Source: Psettodes erumei (lineage: Eukaryota > Chordata > Actinopteri > Pleuronectiformes > Psettodidae). Taken from it: a stretch of DNA of 64,000 bases. The notes under the pieces were generated by a model. That model worked only from the letters and a program-made list of their open reading frames with translations. It was not told the origin of the DNA and did not search any database. Both the position numbers and the translations under genes were made by a program. Of this stretch, positions 47,701 through 61,220 are shown piece by piece (position 1 is the first letter of the stretch; every line of letters begins with the position of its first letter). Location of the stretch: the NCBI GenBank assembly GCA_016785225.1, contig JAFBJZ010000625.1, forward strand, positions 186,001 to 250,000. Reading direction: 5' to 3'.

Positions 47701-50700
47701 GCTCACGGCTAACCGAGGCTGGGTTTTGAGAGCGAATCTGAAGCCCCGGTGCGGCGTTCCTAATAATGCGCAGAAGGAAAGTTGTTCATCAAACGCGAAC
47801 GACAAGCTGGAACATTATACTGTACAGTGGCCCTAAACTGATTCAGACATATTTTCGCTGTGAACCATTCAAAGCTTATTCCTGTCCTCACGGAACGGCA
47901 GTCTGAGCGCATCTTTGATGCGGAGGCGCTTTGAATTTCAGATTTCCAAGCCTCGTGCTTTGTACAGTAAAAGGGGGAATTTGTCTCAGACGGCATAAAT
48001 ACCCCCAGGGAGCGAGTAGCCTGCTGTATGGTCGCTGTAGTACATCAGATCCAAGGATGACTGTACAGTCTGTCGGGCCCGGCGCTCGTTTATCTCGTCC
48101 ATTTTGACACGTCTTGGCCAGCGTCTGTGAACGACATGGGATTTTGAAGGTAACGGGAAGCAGAGAATTACTTTGCAGAACCTTCAGAGAATCCGGAAAG
48201 AAACTTGAAAGTCTTTCCTCTGCATTGTCCCCCTTTTCTTTTCCTTCCCCTCGTCGTTGTTTCTTTACAAAAGCATAAATCTTCACGTGGTTGTCACGGC
48301 ATGGTTACAAAAGACTCCCCAGAAATCTATTCCCGATGAAATCTTCCTTTGTCCTGAGTGCGAGCGCCAAAGGAGCGGAGCTTATCGCTACGCTCTGACT
48401 CAGCTGAATTCTCTCCGCCGTCTGAACAGAAGACCCTCCTCGTGCTGCCGGGAGGAGGCCCAGCATGCAGCCTGTCTCTGCGTGTGGTTTCTTTCCTCTC
48501 TCGCCCTCGCCCCCCGAGGTGTCGGCCGGAGTCAAATCCCGGGACCCCCGGGCCGCCGTCCGTCGGCAAGGCCCGTGTGATGCGTCTTGCATTATAGATG
48601 AGGCCTGTCTGGGCGAGCTCGGACGGGCGTTTTGCGTCCGAGGCGTGGCCGACGCCCGCTGCGCCGAGGCCCTCGGGAACCCCCGCGTCCCGTGGAAGCC
48701 ACCGTCTCACACCTCCTGGGACCGCCGACTCCCTCCTCTGTTATTATGACTATATATAGACCCTCTCTTTCGGCACCAGATGTCTTTGCGCTGTGCTCCT
48801 GTGCTATGACGAGACCTAAATGAGGGGCATGACTTGAATGCGGCAGACCAGGTCAAATCCTCCGCTGCGTTTAAAAGGAAAAACAACACGCGGCACTTTT
48901 TAAAGGGACTATTTTTGCTGCTTTTTCCTGCTGTGTGGGACTTCTGCGATAAATGGAGTCAGGCTGTCGTATTTGACGCCTCAGGATTGACCCGTTGGCA
49001 ACTCTCTGATGACAGAGGTTTACGTGTTGGCAGCGGAGCGAAAATCTGTATCACGCTGAGGCAAATCGATCAGTGTATGGATTAGTCAGCAGGATGGAGA
49101 ATGAATAGGCAACTACTTTGATGATTTATTTTCAAGCAAAAATGTGAAAAAAAATCACTGGTTCCAGTTTCACAATCGTAACTATCTTCCATTTTTCCTC
49201 TCATATTACACTGAACATATTTGGGTTTTGGACCGGTAGTCTCATAAAATACAAAACCGTCAACACGGACTCGCCAATATTCTTGCCGTTCTCTGGCACT
49301 GTACGGACCAAATGATTAATAGAGTAGAAAACAGAAGATTAATCAATGATGAAAACCATACTTTGTTGCGGCCTTCCCGCTATACCATTGAAAGAATTGA
49401 TCATTTGCTTTTAATTCTCATTTTCCAAGGCCAAATGGATCCATGCACAGGCACCCACCGTCTCAATCTTACTTTTTTTACTTTCTGTAACTAAAAACGT
49501 TTTGGGGCGGGAAGACGAGAGCTCGCGTGAAGCAGCACGCCACGGTAGATAATATAAAAGATAGCTCGGTGGCCGCCGCCCTCCTCGAGAATTTTAAAGC
49601 GAGAGGTTTAGGTTAGAACCACAGGCTGGGGCAGAGAGGAAAAAAATAAAGTCCAAATAATAAGTACCATTACTCCAACTGAACGCTGAGCCCCCTGTGG
49701 CCTCTCCTAAATGGGTGCAGCTATAAAAGTAAAGGTTCCGCCTTTCAATCTGCTCACCCACATCTATGTTTAAGGATTTTTTTTATTTTTCTTTTCGAAT
49801 GAAGGTGGAAAAGGGAATTTAAGGTTCCAGGCGAGAACCGCCTACCGCAGACCAGAAGCGGGTCCGAAATAGTTGTGAGGAAAATCGCGGGCTTGCTGTT
49901 TTTATTGACGGCAGGAATGCGGCGAACGAGACCTGCGCGGCGCCCGCTCGCCCGCGGCTGTCTCCTTCGAGGCCGCCTCCGAGCTCGAGTGCGAACGCCG
50001 GCCTCTGAGATCGTCCCTCTGAATCCCGGTAGTTCCTCTCGGCACGGCGAGCTGATCCTGGGACCGGAACGGGGCCGAGATTAAAGTTCACCCGGGATAA
50101 TGCACTCATGGCTAGATCAAAGTTGGCTCGCCTGTTCTCGGCAAGTGTAAGCTGATTTAATGCTGAAACCTGCGGCCCCCTGGCCTCGGAGAGAGAGACG
50201 CTCGGGCTTGGAAAAGTATCGCGCTGGCTTCTTGTGCAGTTTTCCCTGTCTCCCCAGCGTTACTCCTTTCCTCGTGTCCCGCACCTGTTACCATAGCAAT
50301 CATGGATGAGGATGAGTCCCCCCCCCTCCTCATACATAATTTAGAAACATGTATATTTCATAGAGCGAGGGCAGAGTTTGTGAAAGCCCGGTGATGTCGG
50401 CGGTCGTTCGGGGGCTCGGATTGGATGTAACACAGACGTTTAAACTGGGTTCCCGACGTCGTCCGCCCTCGCTGGCTTCACGCGCAGACAAGGATGAAAG
50501 AAATAACCTGTTGTCTAGCGAGGTGACGTGAACGCTATCTCTCTGATGCTTTTGATCTCGCTTATCTCCTCTGATGTGTGCAAACGGCCTCAGAGGCCCA
50601 ACGCGTTCCCCACCCCCGACGTCACAGCCGGCGCAGCGATTATATGGTGGAAACTGCGCCGCAGCCTTTTCCTCTTAATGATTATAGTTGCTGCAGCCCG

Positions 50701-51843
50701 TTTAATTTAACCGGCAGTCTCCTCTGGCTGCCCACGAAGTAGCGCAGCTCCGCGGTGACGCGCCGTGGCAGCGAGGTCGGAGCTCAAAAGATTATGTCCA
50801 CTCCTTACCCTCGGGGGTCAGAGCTGCACTAACCACTTCCTGTTCCTCCACCGGGTCGGGCTTTGCACTTTAGAAGTGGGCAGCGTGGAGGTTTTCGGCG
50901 TTTAGCACCTCGCAGCAGGACGCCGCCCGCCCCCGATCCCCAACGCTTTTTCTCCCACAAGCCAAAGGCCACGTGTACAAGCAAGCGTGTCTTTTTTTTC
51001 TTCTTCTTCTTCTTTTTTCTTCTTCTCCTTCTTCTTTCCTTTTCCATTTTCGCCGTCCGCCCACACAGCGAGCCCACATTTTGCACCCAGCCGAGCTTTC
51101 TGAAAGCACGCACCTCGAGTGGGCGATTTTTAAACCAGCCAGGCTGATTTTTGTCGAGGAAACTACAGCTCCTCAAAAAAAACAAAAAAAACAGCCGACA
51201 CCTGATTTTCAGCCTCGGCCAAGAACAGCTATTTTACCTCCCAACACTCTCTGTGATTGCTTATTTTTATCTCTCGTCCCTTTTCCAGATCTTCGCCGAA
51301 AAAAAAAAAAAGAATCCACACCTGAAGTCTTGATTTTCAGCCAAAATGTCCCCAAGCATTCGAAAGTACTGCTAAAAAAATAGGGTTAACTACATTTTGA
51401 CAGCAAATAAAGTATGTTTGCAATGAAAACAGGCCAGGAAATGCTCTCCATGATAGAAACTGAAAAGAGGCCGCTCGTGGTCCGAAAAGACGAATGCATG
51501 TATAGTCGGTCGTATTTTTCATCCAGGGTTCCACAGCATCATTTAGTTTTTTCACCTCGACAACGCGGCTCCAGGGATGCACACGTCCATGCATCCTTGT
51601 TATTAGCGGGGACGCGGCCACAGATATGCAAATTGTGACGCTGAGGGCTGGATGAGAATGTAATTCTTTGTCGTTTGTGCGCATGTGTCTGCTTGTGAGT
51701 GCTTACACCCCCGTGTCGGACGTCTTTATGCCTGGTGTGTGTTAGCAGGTCGTATTTCAGGAGGGTGCAGCCCAAAGTCGAAATTATGGATCTGAGCATA
51801 AGTTTTTGCCGAGTCTCATTCGCGCGTCTGTGTCCGTCCTCAG
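44740..51843 (+). other. rap2a: rap2a intron, GC-rich, no supported gene
   Basis: A 7.1-kb intron that is unusually CpG-rich in parts, mainly 45.2-45.7, 46.6-48.8 and 49.9-50.9 kb. A tandem GC-box cluster is at about 46990-47012 (GGGCGGGGCGGGGGCGGGGC). A TTC/pyrimidine tract lies at about 50990-51050. Many overlapping ORFs on both strands reflect the composition; none shows a family motif. The intron may hide regulatory elements or a non-coding transcript. Confidence 0.75.
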
Positions 51844-52081
51844 GTACGAGAAGGTTCCCGTGATCCTGGTGGGGAACAAGGTGGACCTGGAGAGCGAGAG
51901 GGAGGTGTCGTCCAGCGAGGGCCAGGCGCTGGCCGAGGAGTGGGGCTGCCCGTTCATGGAGACGTCGGCCAAGAGCAAAACCATGGTAGACGAACTGTTC
52001 GCGGAGATCGTTCGGCAGATGGACTACGCCGCCCAGCCAGACAAGGACGACCCCTGCTGCTCTTCGTGCAATATACAATAG
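51844..52081 (+). CDS. rap2a: Ras-related protein Rap-2a, exon 2
   Basis: The exon starts after GTCCTCAG (AG at 51842-51843), finishing Arg105, and encodes residues 106-183. It carries the guanine-specificity motif NKVD (116-119) and SAK (145-147). The C terminus reads CCSSCNIQ: the CNIQ prenylation box identifies Rap2A (Rap2B and Rap2C differ), and the preceding Cys pair is the palmitoylation site. Stop TAG at 52079-52081. Confidence 0.97.
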
Positions 52082-52160
52082 CCCCGGGCGCCTCCAGGAA
52101 CGGACCGGGCAAAAAAAGTCGACTTAGAGGAAGCTGCCGCGACCCGCAGCAAGAGAGATG

Positions 52161-52187
<27 letters not shown>
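52161..52187. repeat. (CA)n microsatellite in the rap2a 3' UTR
   Basis: About 13 CA units starting 80 nt after the stop codon, continuing into CGCACGCA. Confidence 0.97.
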
Positions 52188-52191
<4 letters not shown>

Positions 52192-53522
52192 GCATATGCA
52201 CATTGCCAATTTAACGGAAGACAAATTCATGGTTGAACGCAATGGATGTAACCACGGAGCATAAAATTTGCAGTGACGCGCTTATTAATAACGACACGTG
52301 AGTAATGAATGCGTTTTGAATGAGGAACGCCAGGGATCCGCCGCAAGAGAAATTGACAGAAACGACAAAAAGGAACGTGCCCTCGCCTTACGTTGCTCAC
52401 TTCTCTTGTTTGTTTTTTTTTTGTCCTCGCGTCCGCAAAGCATCGTAGATCGGGATCTCTGCTCTTCGGGATGCAAAGCGGCCTGATGTAAATGTTTTGT
52501 CTGAATCGCACAAAACGCCAAGATTTTCTTCTTTTTTAACCACGACTCGGTTCCAAGTAGCTAACGTACCCGAACGAAATAACAAATTTCTAAGATCTGC
52601 CGTTTGAGTATTTGATTTACAGTATGTTACAATTGTTTCCAGCTTTGTTTGTGTAGCGGGAGGTTCGCTTGTGTTTTGTTTAAACTCATCACGGGGCTGA
52701 ACCAAAGAGGTGAACCCTTTTTTCAGCCAGTTTAAAATAAAAAAGGGGGATAGAGAGAAAATGGTGGATAAGTCGGTCGTTCTTGAAACACTCGACGCAG
52801 TCATGCCTTTCCTATTTTCTCACTTTGAGATATAATAGTAAACACAGCAGAGTCACATATCTTGTGAATTTTTTTTTTTTCTTCCTCACCGGGAAGTCGC
52901 TGACAGCAGACTGCTGCAGAGTTGTGTAACCAGCTGCTTCATCCCGACGGGACAAAGAGTGAGTCCTCTCAGTGTTAAGCGCACATCCGCGGACGATCCC
53001 TCTCGACCCTTTTTCGCCAGCGTTTAAAGTGACGACGCGGTTTTTCGCCCTCTTCTCCCCCCCCCCCTCTCCTCCCGTACCGCTATGACGTTGGGGCGCT
53101 CCAGAGTTTCCACATCCCCATCCCCCGTTCTTTACGTGCTGAGAGTATTCAGTTCCATAGTAACACATAGTGGTGACAAAGGCGACGATAAGAAGAACAA
53201 TAAACGGTAGTGTAAATATTTTGTATCGAAAGTGCCAGCTCCTGTGAAGACACTGACTCAACACGTGGAATTGTCAACTGTATGCATGGCTAGTAAAAAA
53301 AAAAAAGGACTCTTATTCGTTTGAGATAAATATAGGCTGTGGAAATGTGCAAACCAAACACGTCTGGATCTGGACATTGTCTCAACTGTACATCTGTGTT
53401 GCCACGGGAACCAGACTTTCCCCGTGTAACCATTTTCATTGTTGATTTTATATTTTTTTATGTGACCATTTAGTCTTTATTCCCTCTCTGAATGGTGACA
53501 CTGTTACATTTGACACCTAAAC

Positions 53523-53528
53523 AATAAA
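53523..53528 (+). terminator. rap2a: Candidate rap2a polyadenylation signal
   Basis: AATAAA in ACACCTAAACAATAAAAGTG, after a T-rich stretch. Downstream sequence is only moderately GT-rich. Confidence 0.55.
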
Positions 53529-53906
53529 AGTGCGTTCAACACTCAGCTGAGGCTGCTAAGCTCCAGTGAACGGACTGACATTCCTAATTTCTGGAAACAA
53601 ATTGCTTCTATTCTGCTGTGTTTTTTTGGTGCTCCACAAAATAACAATGTAAAGATTTTTTTTTTTTTTATTCCACCAAGGCCTAAACTGCTATGACCAC
53701 TCTCTTCAGACACGGTAGACCTCCCTCAGACACAATTGCTTATTAGCTGGTGGTTGTGGCCCTGATTTACACCCTATACTTTTCTACCTTTTGGTAAATT
53801 GGCACCATTAAAAGAATGACAAATTAGCCGTTAGCAGTCCCTGTTTATGGTGTAGCTGCTGATGCGCAGAGAGGGATGATACTGGTGAGAACTTTAAGTT
53901 CTCTGA

Positions 53907-54053
53907 GACTCTGAATGCGAGTGGTTGTTTGTCTCTGAGCGTCAGCCCTGTGATAGACTGGCGACCTGTCCAGGGCATGACCCGTCCCTGCCCAGTGGCA
54001 GCTGGGATTGGGATTGGGACGGGCAAGCGGTGTGGAAAATGGACGGATGGAAA
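53907..54053 (+). mobile_element. Fish short interspersed element, 3' half
   Basis: Contains TGGTTGTTTGTCTCTGAGCG, TCAGCCCTGTGATAGACTGG, CGACCTGTCCAGGG and CAAGCGGTGTGGAAAATGGA. This is the 3' part of the same family seen more completely at 61.77-62.07 kb. The 5' tRNA-like head is absent. Confidence 0.75.
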
Positions 54054-57000
54054 TCCAGTCTGGTGCTGGACCCAGTGGAGGCTGTTTCCCAACACATCAG
54101 AGCTGAGCTCAGCTGGGGTCAGCTACTGCGTGTAGAGAGCTGCAGTGCAACCAGAAGTATGGAAAACTCGTGCTGCAACCGCTTTGACAGCGGTTGCAGA
54201 GGTGAAACGCTGTCGAAATGGTTTGCCGCTGAGGCAACTCTCTCAAATCCTCCTCTTGATCATCAATTGCGCCGAAGTTCCCCCGTCGCTGTGATTCAAC
54301 GCGAAGCACTTTGTCCAGTTCCCACTCGACTGCAGAAATGCCAGCTTGCAGTTTGGACAAGGTGGAACAAGAGGACGGTAATGTTTACTTCCTTCCATTA
54401 GGGGTTTTTACATTTTTTTTTCATATTTGTCCTTGGCACCCATCTCTCTCACTTCAAGCTGATGAGAGAGATGGTAATTCGTTCTAACAGCCACCTCTCT
54501 CCCAGGTTTGAACCGAGAGACATGCTGCTCACCGGGGGTTCTGACGTTGAAGATGACTGGGGGGAGCTTCCTCTTGAACGAGGCGCTCTCAGGCAGCACT
54601 GACTTCTCCCCCCTAACACACAGTCTGCTTTTTTTTTTTTTTTTTTTGGTGGTTTGCCGGAATTCTAAGACTCAGGAAAGATGTCCAAACACAGTCACTG
54701 CTGCACATGCGTCGTTCCAGCTCGACTCTGTGTGGTTTCACTGGATATGACGGTGGCTTCTTCAGCTGTGGGTTGTTTCTTTTAGGGCCTGGCCTGGTCT
54801 GAATCAGGCATTTTGGCAGCTCTGTTTATGCACCACTCTTGTCCCCCAACCCCCTTCAATAACAGGAAAGTAACTGTATGGCCTAATCCGGTTTTTCAGC
54901 CTGATGTCATAAAGGCTGGATTTAAATTTACGCCAGCTGACCTTTCTGCCTTTTTTTTTTTTTTGGCCTCCCCTCTTTAGTTGGACAAGGAGGAGAGGGT
55001 TTGTATACTTAGTGTCCCGGTTGTGCAACTCCACACCAATCGTGTGTGGAGCACACCCGGGTGTCACATATTTGAATCAGCTATTTGTTTGGGTGTAACT
55101 TTTTGCAGCTCCTCAGGCAGTGGGTAATTGTCTGTCTAAGCTTGTGCCAAAGATTACTAAACGGTTTTGTTATCATGCAGCAAATATAGCTCCTGCCTGG
55201 CGCAGACTCATGGGAGATGCCGACAACATATCAGTGGCGACTATGTTAAGTTTACTGTCCAATACAGTGGTAAAAGTGCTTTAGTTTAGATTATGGACAA
55301 AATTCATTGAAACGCATAATGCATATGTGCAGATAAATAGTTATGTTTGGTATATAAAGCTGCTTACTGGCTTACCCGAAATAAAATAACTCTGGACCAA
55401 CACAAAGGAGCACTTTCTGAAAGTGAAAATTCCAATTGCAGGGTGTTTTTGGTTTTCTCGCTAGAGAATATCCAGCTTTGGTTTGAGACAGTCTGCTTTA
55501 AGAGATATGTCTTTTATCTTTGAACTTTCCCAACCTGGGATTTAAATTTAATGTCGATCACACAACCTGATGAGACTCACAACGGAGTGTAACTCTGGCT
55601 TTTACTTGAAAACTAGAATGCACTTTTATGAAAAGAATTATCCACGGTTTCATAAAATCAGGCAGATTCTAAAGGATATTAGAGAACCTGATACACAATG
55701 GTCTAACCGGGTATATTTATAAAAAGTAACATGGATTCTGTCTTAATCCCTCATGTAAGGGGGTGGCGAGGAACCAAAAAATTCGATATGAAAATACAAT
55801 GTTTTAGAAGATGATTGTTTTTAAAAAAAAACCAGAATCCTTTATATACTCTTTGTCTCTTTTTATCCTTGGTTGCCTCCCATCTAAATTTACTTTTGCT
55901 TTTGAATCAGCAATGCAGTGTGGAAGTGGCCTGTTGGGGGGAAACACCAGTTAATAGAGCCAGGGGAAAGTGTGTGCCAGCGTCTCCTCTGAGACGCCTG
56001 TCAGCATCCACCTCCAGTCACCTAATGCAACCGAGCTGAGGGGCGAGTCTGCGCGCGGGTGTGTTTGTGCCGTCTTGCTTGCCGAGGTGCTTCATCCACC
56101 CCGATGAGACAGGGCAGACGTCTGAAGGACTTGATGGTGAGAGGTCTCGCTGGGGTTCATTAGGAACCAGAATCCCTCTGGCATCACTCAGTCTTCATAA
56201 TGCATTTGTGGTAAATGCGGTACAGTATCCTTGTTGTCCAGTGAAAGCGGTTTAATGAGAATGGATTACCGTATGCTGCACAGGGGTCGGCCTAATGGTT
56301 GCCGCGCAGCCTTATCTCCTGGTCTGGTGTTTTTTAAAATTCATTGTGCACTCCAGTTCCCCCTTTTTTTCCTCCTCCAGTCCTTGCAGAGTTGAAGCCG
56401 GAACCACTTCCAAGGAGTGCTAGGCAGCATTGTGAGATGTTGAATTCTCAGCTGGGAACAGGCTGGAAAAATTAAAATAAAAATCTGCTTGAAAACAACC
56501 CCCAGAGTGTCACAGCGTAGGTGTATGAATTAAATAGGCGCTGACTCATTGGTACCTGTTCTCAGCTCAGTGAAGCCGGGGCTCAGAGGCGCAGACGTTG
56601 CAGCTGTGACACAGCACACCGTGTTTGTTCCAGCCGAGATGCTCCACATCGGCGCGTACGTCAAATGTCAAGACGAAAGGCGGGGGCCGCATGAGTCATG
56701 CCGCCGTCCACCCCCGCCCACGCGCGCCCGCAACCCACCACCCCCGTCCATACTGCTCCCAGGACTACAGCGCAGACCCTGGGAGTATACGTGTGGGGGG
56801 ATGCAGCGGCAGTCCACGACAAAAAGGCCACGTCTGCCCTGGGCACTTTTACTCCAGGAGAGTCATGAGGCTGTTATCCCGAGGAGCAGAGGGACACCCC
56901 GGCAGCCCGACAGTTCTGAGGGTAAGGGAGATTCCAAAGCACAGACCAAACAAAGGAGCTTTTAAATTACTTTAATCCTCTCATTGATCAGTGGAGCATT

Positions 57001-57790
57001 AAAGTCTCAGCGGTCCAGACAGCGGCCGAAATGTGTCGAAGAAAGCTTTTTCACCTTTGCGGCAAAGAGAAAATGTGGAAATCAGTGGGGTGAGCTGTAA
57101 AAAAGGAGAATTTATGCATTTAGACGAAATGTTTTTGTACACTATGTCACTGTGTTAAAGGTATCATTGCAGGCCTGATAATGTTGCATGTCTGCCTGTG
57201 TGGCGTGGAAGAGGAGACAATGTGCTCTTGCAAGGTTATTTCTTGCTTGTGCTGCACCATAGGTGGAAGTCACCGCTGAAGAGAACGGGGCTGCTATCAG
57301 CCCACACTCCCACCCCCCGCTCTCCCGATGTTTCACACCTTTTTATGTCAGAAACATTGTTGATGTGCAGGAGGGGGAGGATGGAACAAACAAGACGAGC
57401 TAGGACTGTCAGAAGGCCTAATATCTAGGTGTCATGGCAACCAGATGGCGACACATGAGTTGTCAATTTCACAGTCTAATTTGCAGCTGTAACAGAAGTC
57501 AGTGTGTTTGAATGCGTGTGCGTGCATGTGTGTTTGTGTGTGCAAGATGATGGTGTGGCGGGGGTTAAACAACAGGGATAAATCCTTCTGTTGTCCACGT
57601 TATTGGCCACTATTGGCCAATAATCTGGTATCTACTGTAGCAATGTATATGAGGGGATATTTCTTCTGCAGAAAGTAGGCAGTCTCAGGACTGTTGTGAA
57701 TAACATCTTGCAGAATAATTGGGGCATTGTTCCTGAAAAGACCCATATCTCTGTTTTTTTAATGTAATTTTTGATTTTTTTTCAGCGAAG
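54054..57790. other. Intergenic, no supported gene
   Basis: Mixed-composition DNA with T-runs near 54630 and 54950 and a CpG-richer stretch near 56.6-56.8 kb (GCCGTCCACCCCCGCCC). ORFs are short and without recognisable domains. No RNA gene is seen. Confidence 0.6.
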
Positions 57791-57794
57791 CAAA

Positions 57795-57960
57795 GTCGCA
57801 ATGTACATTTACTCAAGTACCTATATTAAGTGCAATTTTGAACTTCTTGTAGCCTATACTTTACTGGACTGTTTCTACTTCTATTCCACTACATTTCAGA
57901 GGGCAATATAGTCCTTTCTCACCACTACTTTTACCTACTAAGTCACAGGTTGCTTATTGC
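57795..57960 (+). repeat. Fish repeat B, other part of the element
   Basis: Reads ATGTACATTTACTCAAGTAC, TAAGTGCAATTTTGAACTTC, TATTCCACTACATTTCAGAG and GGGCAATATAGTCC. This is a familiar fish repeat, the same family as the fragments near 24.95 and 30.45 kb. It is decayed. Confidence 0.7.
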
Positions 57961-60900
57961 CCAAAAAGTCCCTACTGCATTGTTTCCCTTTTTCTGTTTT
58001 TCCCCACATGTTTAGCTTTAAAAAAAATACGTTTTACAAGCCATCCTTTAGGGAGGGCAAAAAGTCGACAGGGGGTAACAAACAGCTTCATGTAAAATGT
58101 CTCCGGTGGATATTTGTTTTGTTGCAGTTACCTCTTGACAGTTGCAGTGAAATTGTTGTCACAGGCTCCAGGGCCCAAAGCTCTACCATTTGTCTCCATT
58201 ATATAGTCACCTGAAGTCAGAAATTGAGATACATTGAGATGAATTCATACAACCAAAGTTAATGTAAACACAGGCCAACATATTCCATGTGACTGAGCTG
58301 TAAATGCAGTAAAATTAAAGATAAAGTAGTAGTTTTTAAACACAACTGACAAAATATTTGTATGAACATGTGGTGACAGTCAGGCAGAGAATCTGGAGGT
58401 AATTATTTATTTCTAGACTAAGTCATTGAAACAGAAATGTGGCAGCAGCAAAGAAACAAATCGGTGTAATCCGTTTGCCTTTATACATCATTCAGTGGCA
58501 GTGGGAAGAGCAGTTTGTCTTCACCAGTTCTTTTTTTTTTTTTTTTAGGCTCCCCCCCTGCTGGTTTCCTTGTCTCGTGGAGGAGGAGAGCTCAGCAGGA
58601 GCGCCAAGATGCTCATGTTTAAGGGGAAGACGTCTGACTGTAGATAATAACACACACACCTCCACATTACTTGGTCATTTGCAGAGATGCATGAAATCCG
58701 CCTCTGTTGCCAAACACTGTCAAGCATCTGTCCTGGAAGACATCAAGATGTAAAATGTCTCAAGATAGTGATTATCACTGCACCTGCTGAGGATAATGAT
58801 GAATCCAAAATAGTACATCATCAGTAGACTAATTAGAGTTTACACTCAAATTTGCATTTTAGAGTAATGGGCAATAGGCTGAGAGATAGTCGCATAATTA
58901 CTGTATTATATTGCTCTTCGATGTCTTACAAGAGATACATTTTTATGAGACTGAAGAAAAGTCAACAAAATGTCAAGTGTTTTCAAGTGTTCGTCTCATT
59001 TAAGGCTTCGAAATTCTGTGATTCGCGTCCCACTTTTTTTCCAAAGACTAAAGGGCCATATGGGAACTGTAGGAGCAAAGAGGTTCACACTTAATGATTC
59101 AACCAACATAAAAATGAACACAAATGTTGCTGATTTAAGTAGATTCCTGCTGTAATAGCATATGAATGAACTTTTTTATATCGGTTATCACACACACACA
59201 CACACACACACTCACAGTTTCTTCCCCTGTCTTTATCAAAGCAGCTATTATAATAAAATATAAGAAAGTGGGGCATTTGCAAATGGAGTTCAGAGCAGTG
59301 AGCCAAACCTCGCAGCACAGGCAATTAGACTGTAGTTAATGCAGCACACACCACACAGCTGTGTGTGCGGTATGTGACTTTGTGTGTAGGTGTGGGGTCC
59401 AGACTGACAGTGGGGGTTGGAGAAATGTAAAAGTCTCGCGCTTGGCTCTAATGACCTGGTATTCAAAGTTAGTGGGAAACGGTGACAGGGCTGGAGATGC
59501 AGCAGCTGCAGAGATTAAAATAGAAACTGAATCTCATTTCCATCCTCCATCCCCTCTTGAGGTGAATACACCCTGAGGGAAAGGTATTGTGTGGAAATAA
59601 AAATGTGTTTTTCGGGTGGCTGTCAGGTCTGTTAAATAGACCACTGGATGATTTTATGCAAAACTTGTGAAGGCGATAGATGACTCCTATAATATATGTG
59701 CTACAATGCTAAAAAAACAACAGCAGCCATTTCCAACAGGTAAGTGCATGCTTCATTCTTGATATAAGAAATTATCGTTAAACAAAACAAAGGTACCGTA
59801 ACACTGCTATTTTCCAAAGTCTAGAATGAACTTCGTGGATGAAAATTCAGGGTTTGGATTAGTTTGTCAGCTTAACGAGAGTTTCACTTATATCATCTAT
59901 ATTAGTGCATTCTGAGAGCTCATGGATTCACTGTGATGCAGAATCTGTTGAGACCAAATCTCCTTTATTGACTCTCTTGGAAAATGGACAAAGACAGTGA
60001 CTTGTTGCTGAAGGTGTTAAACGTCACCAACAGTGGGTGAGACACTGCGTGCAACATCGATACATTTTCAGATCGTTTTTAATGTCTGTACTTAATAATG
60101 CCTCGTGGGCATTTAGTTTTTTTTTTTTTTACAAACTTCAGTTACAGTGCAGAGGCCCAGACAGACCCACAATTACTGTGTGTTTTTCACTGATTTAAAC
60201 ACCATTTTTGGAAATACAAACCAAAAACTACAATATCTGCTGTCCTGATAAGGACCTTCAGGTGGATCCTGCTTTAATTTGAACACTTAACCTTGCATGT
60301 ACAGTGTAGGAGAAAAATGTGCTGTACAGTAGGAGAACAGTATTCATATAATGTAATTATTCTTTGAGCACAAGTGCTTCTTCACCCTGCGGTGTTCAGT
60401 GCAAAGTTGATTTGTGATTTACTATTACATAACTGGATGAGAGATCACCGAGAACATGGCATAAAATCTTGATTGCTTACATAACTAATCCAAAGCAGAA
60501 TTGTCCCGTCTGTTTTCTTTCTCTCTCCGCAGCTCACACTCGTTTTCACGCTCTTGTATGAAAATGTTCATCTATGTCTCACTTCCAAGTCAGTGCCTCC
60601 AGAGGGCCTCTGAGGCTGCCAAGACACCGAGTGTGATTTCTACATCTCCAGTCCCACACCGCAAAGGCGTAGGAGACCTCTCTTCCTGCCAGAGAGAGGG
60701 TGGGCGAGCAGCAGACATGAAGGAGAGACGAGAGGAGAAAAAAAATCCCAGTTTGAACCTTCCACCGCAGTGCTTGTCTTTAATCCCCGTCCCTGTACAC
60801 AGATACATACATGGAGGAGTGGGCGATGTGGAGGCACCGGCCCCAGCCGAAGCTCCAGGCCACTATGAAAAAGGAGAGGAGAACGAGGGAATATGAAGCC

Positions 60901-61065
60901 ATGAACAGCCATAGATAGAGATAGGCCCTACATTTTTATTATTACATAATGTAGACAAAAAATATTTTCATGCATACATGTTCATATATAACTGATTAAT
61001 ACAAACTTTAGTTGTTGTGTTTGTGTCCAGAGGATCTGGGGGATCTTGAGCTAGATCCTCTGCGT
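57961..61065. other. Intergenic, no supported gene
   Basis: AT-rich with T-runs (58528-58547 and 60117-60131) and a (CA)n at 59189-59211. An acceptor-like CTCTCTCCGCAG near 60521-60532 precedes an open frame to 60896, but no protein family is recognised in it. Confidence 0.55.
59189..59211. repeat. (CA)n microsatellite
   Basis: About 11 CA units in intergenic DNA. Confidence 0.95.
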
Positions 61066-61069
61066 GAAG

Positions 61070-61220
61070 TGACCACAAAGAAATGCAAAACCAGCACCAC
61101 TACAGAGACGCACAAACACATGACTAACAGCCACAAAGAACCGAGAGGCTGCCACAAAGACATGAAACATAAACATAAACAGATGCAAAACAACCACACT
61201 GTGACAAAAAAGCAACCGCA
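61070..61220 (+). repeat. Decayed tandem repeat (CCACAAAGA words)
   Basis: Irregular repetition of GACCACAAAGA, GCCACAAAGA, ACGCACAAAC and AACATAAAC at about 20-bp spacing. This resembles the fish minisatellite-like repeat of ACACAAA/CCACAAAGA units. Frames through it are Lys/Thr/His-rich by consequence. Confidence 0.6.

Larger units (their letters stand above)
52082..53550 (+). other. rap2a: rap2a 3' UTR
   Basis: Begins GC-rich, then turns AT-rich. Candidate signals are AATAAA 53199-53204 and AATAAA 53523-53528; the second lies in a typical AT-rich 3'-end setting. The 3' UTR is therefore about 1.1-1.5 kb. It holds a (CA)n repeat near its start. Confidence 0.6.

Noticed and set aside
48305..48749. 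Several 80-127 residue ORFs in the rap2a intron
   Set aside because: They overlap on both strands in a GC-rich block and are Arg/Pro/Ser-rich without motifs, as expected from base composition.
60501..60896. 131-residue ORF after an acceptor-like CTCTCCGCAG
   Set aside because: No recognisable domain, low-complexity charged stretches, and no evidence of a matching upstream exon.
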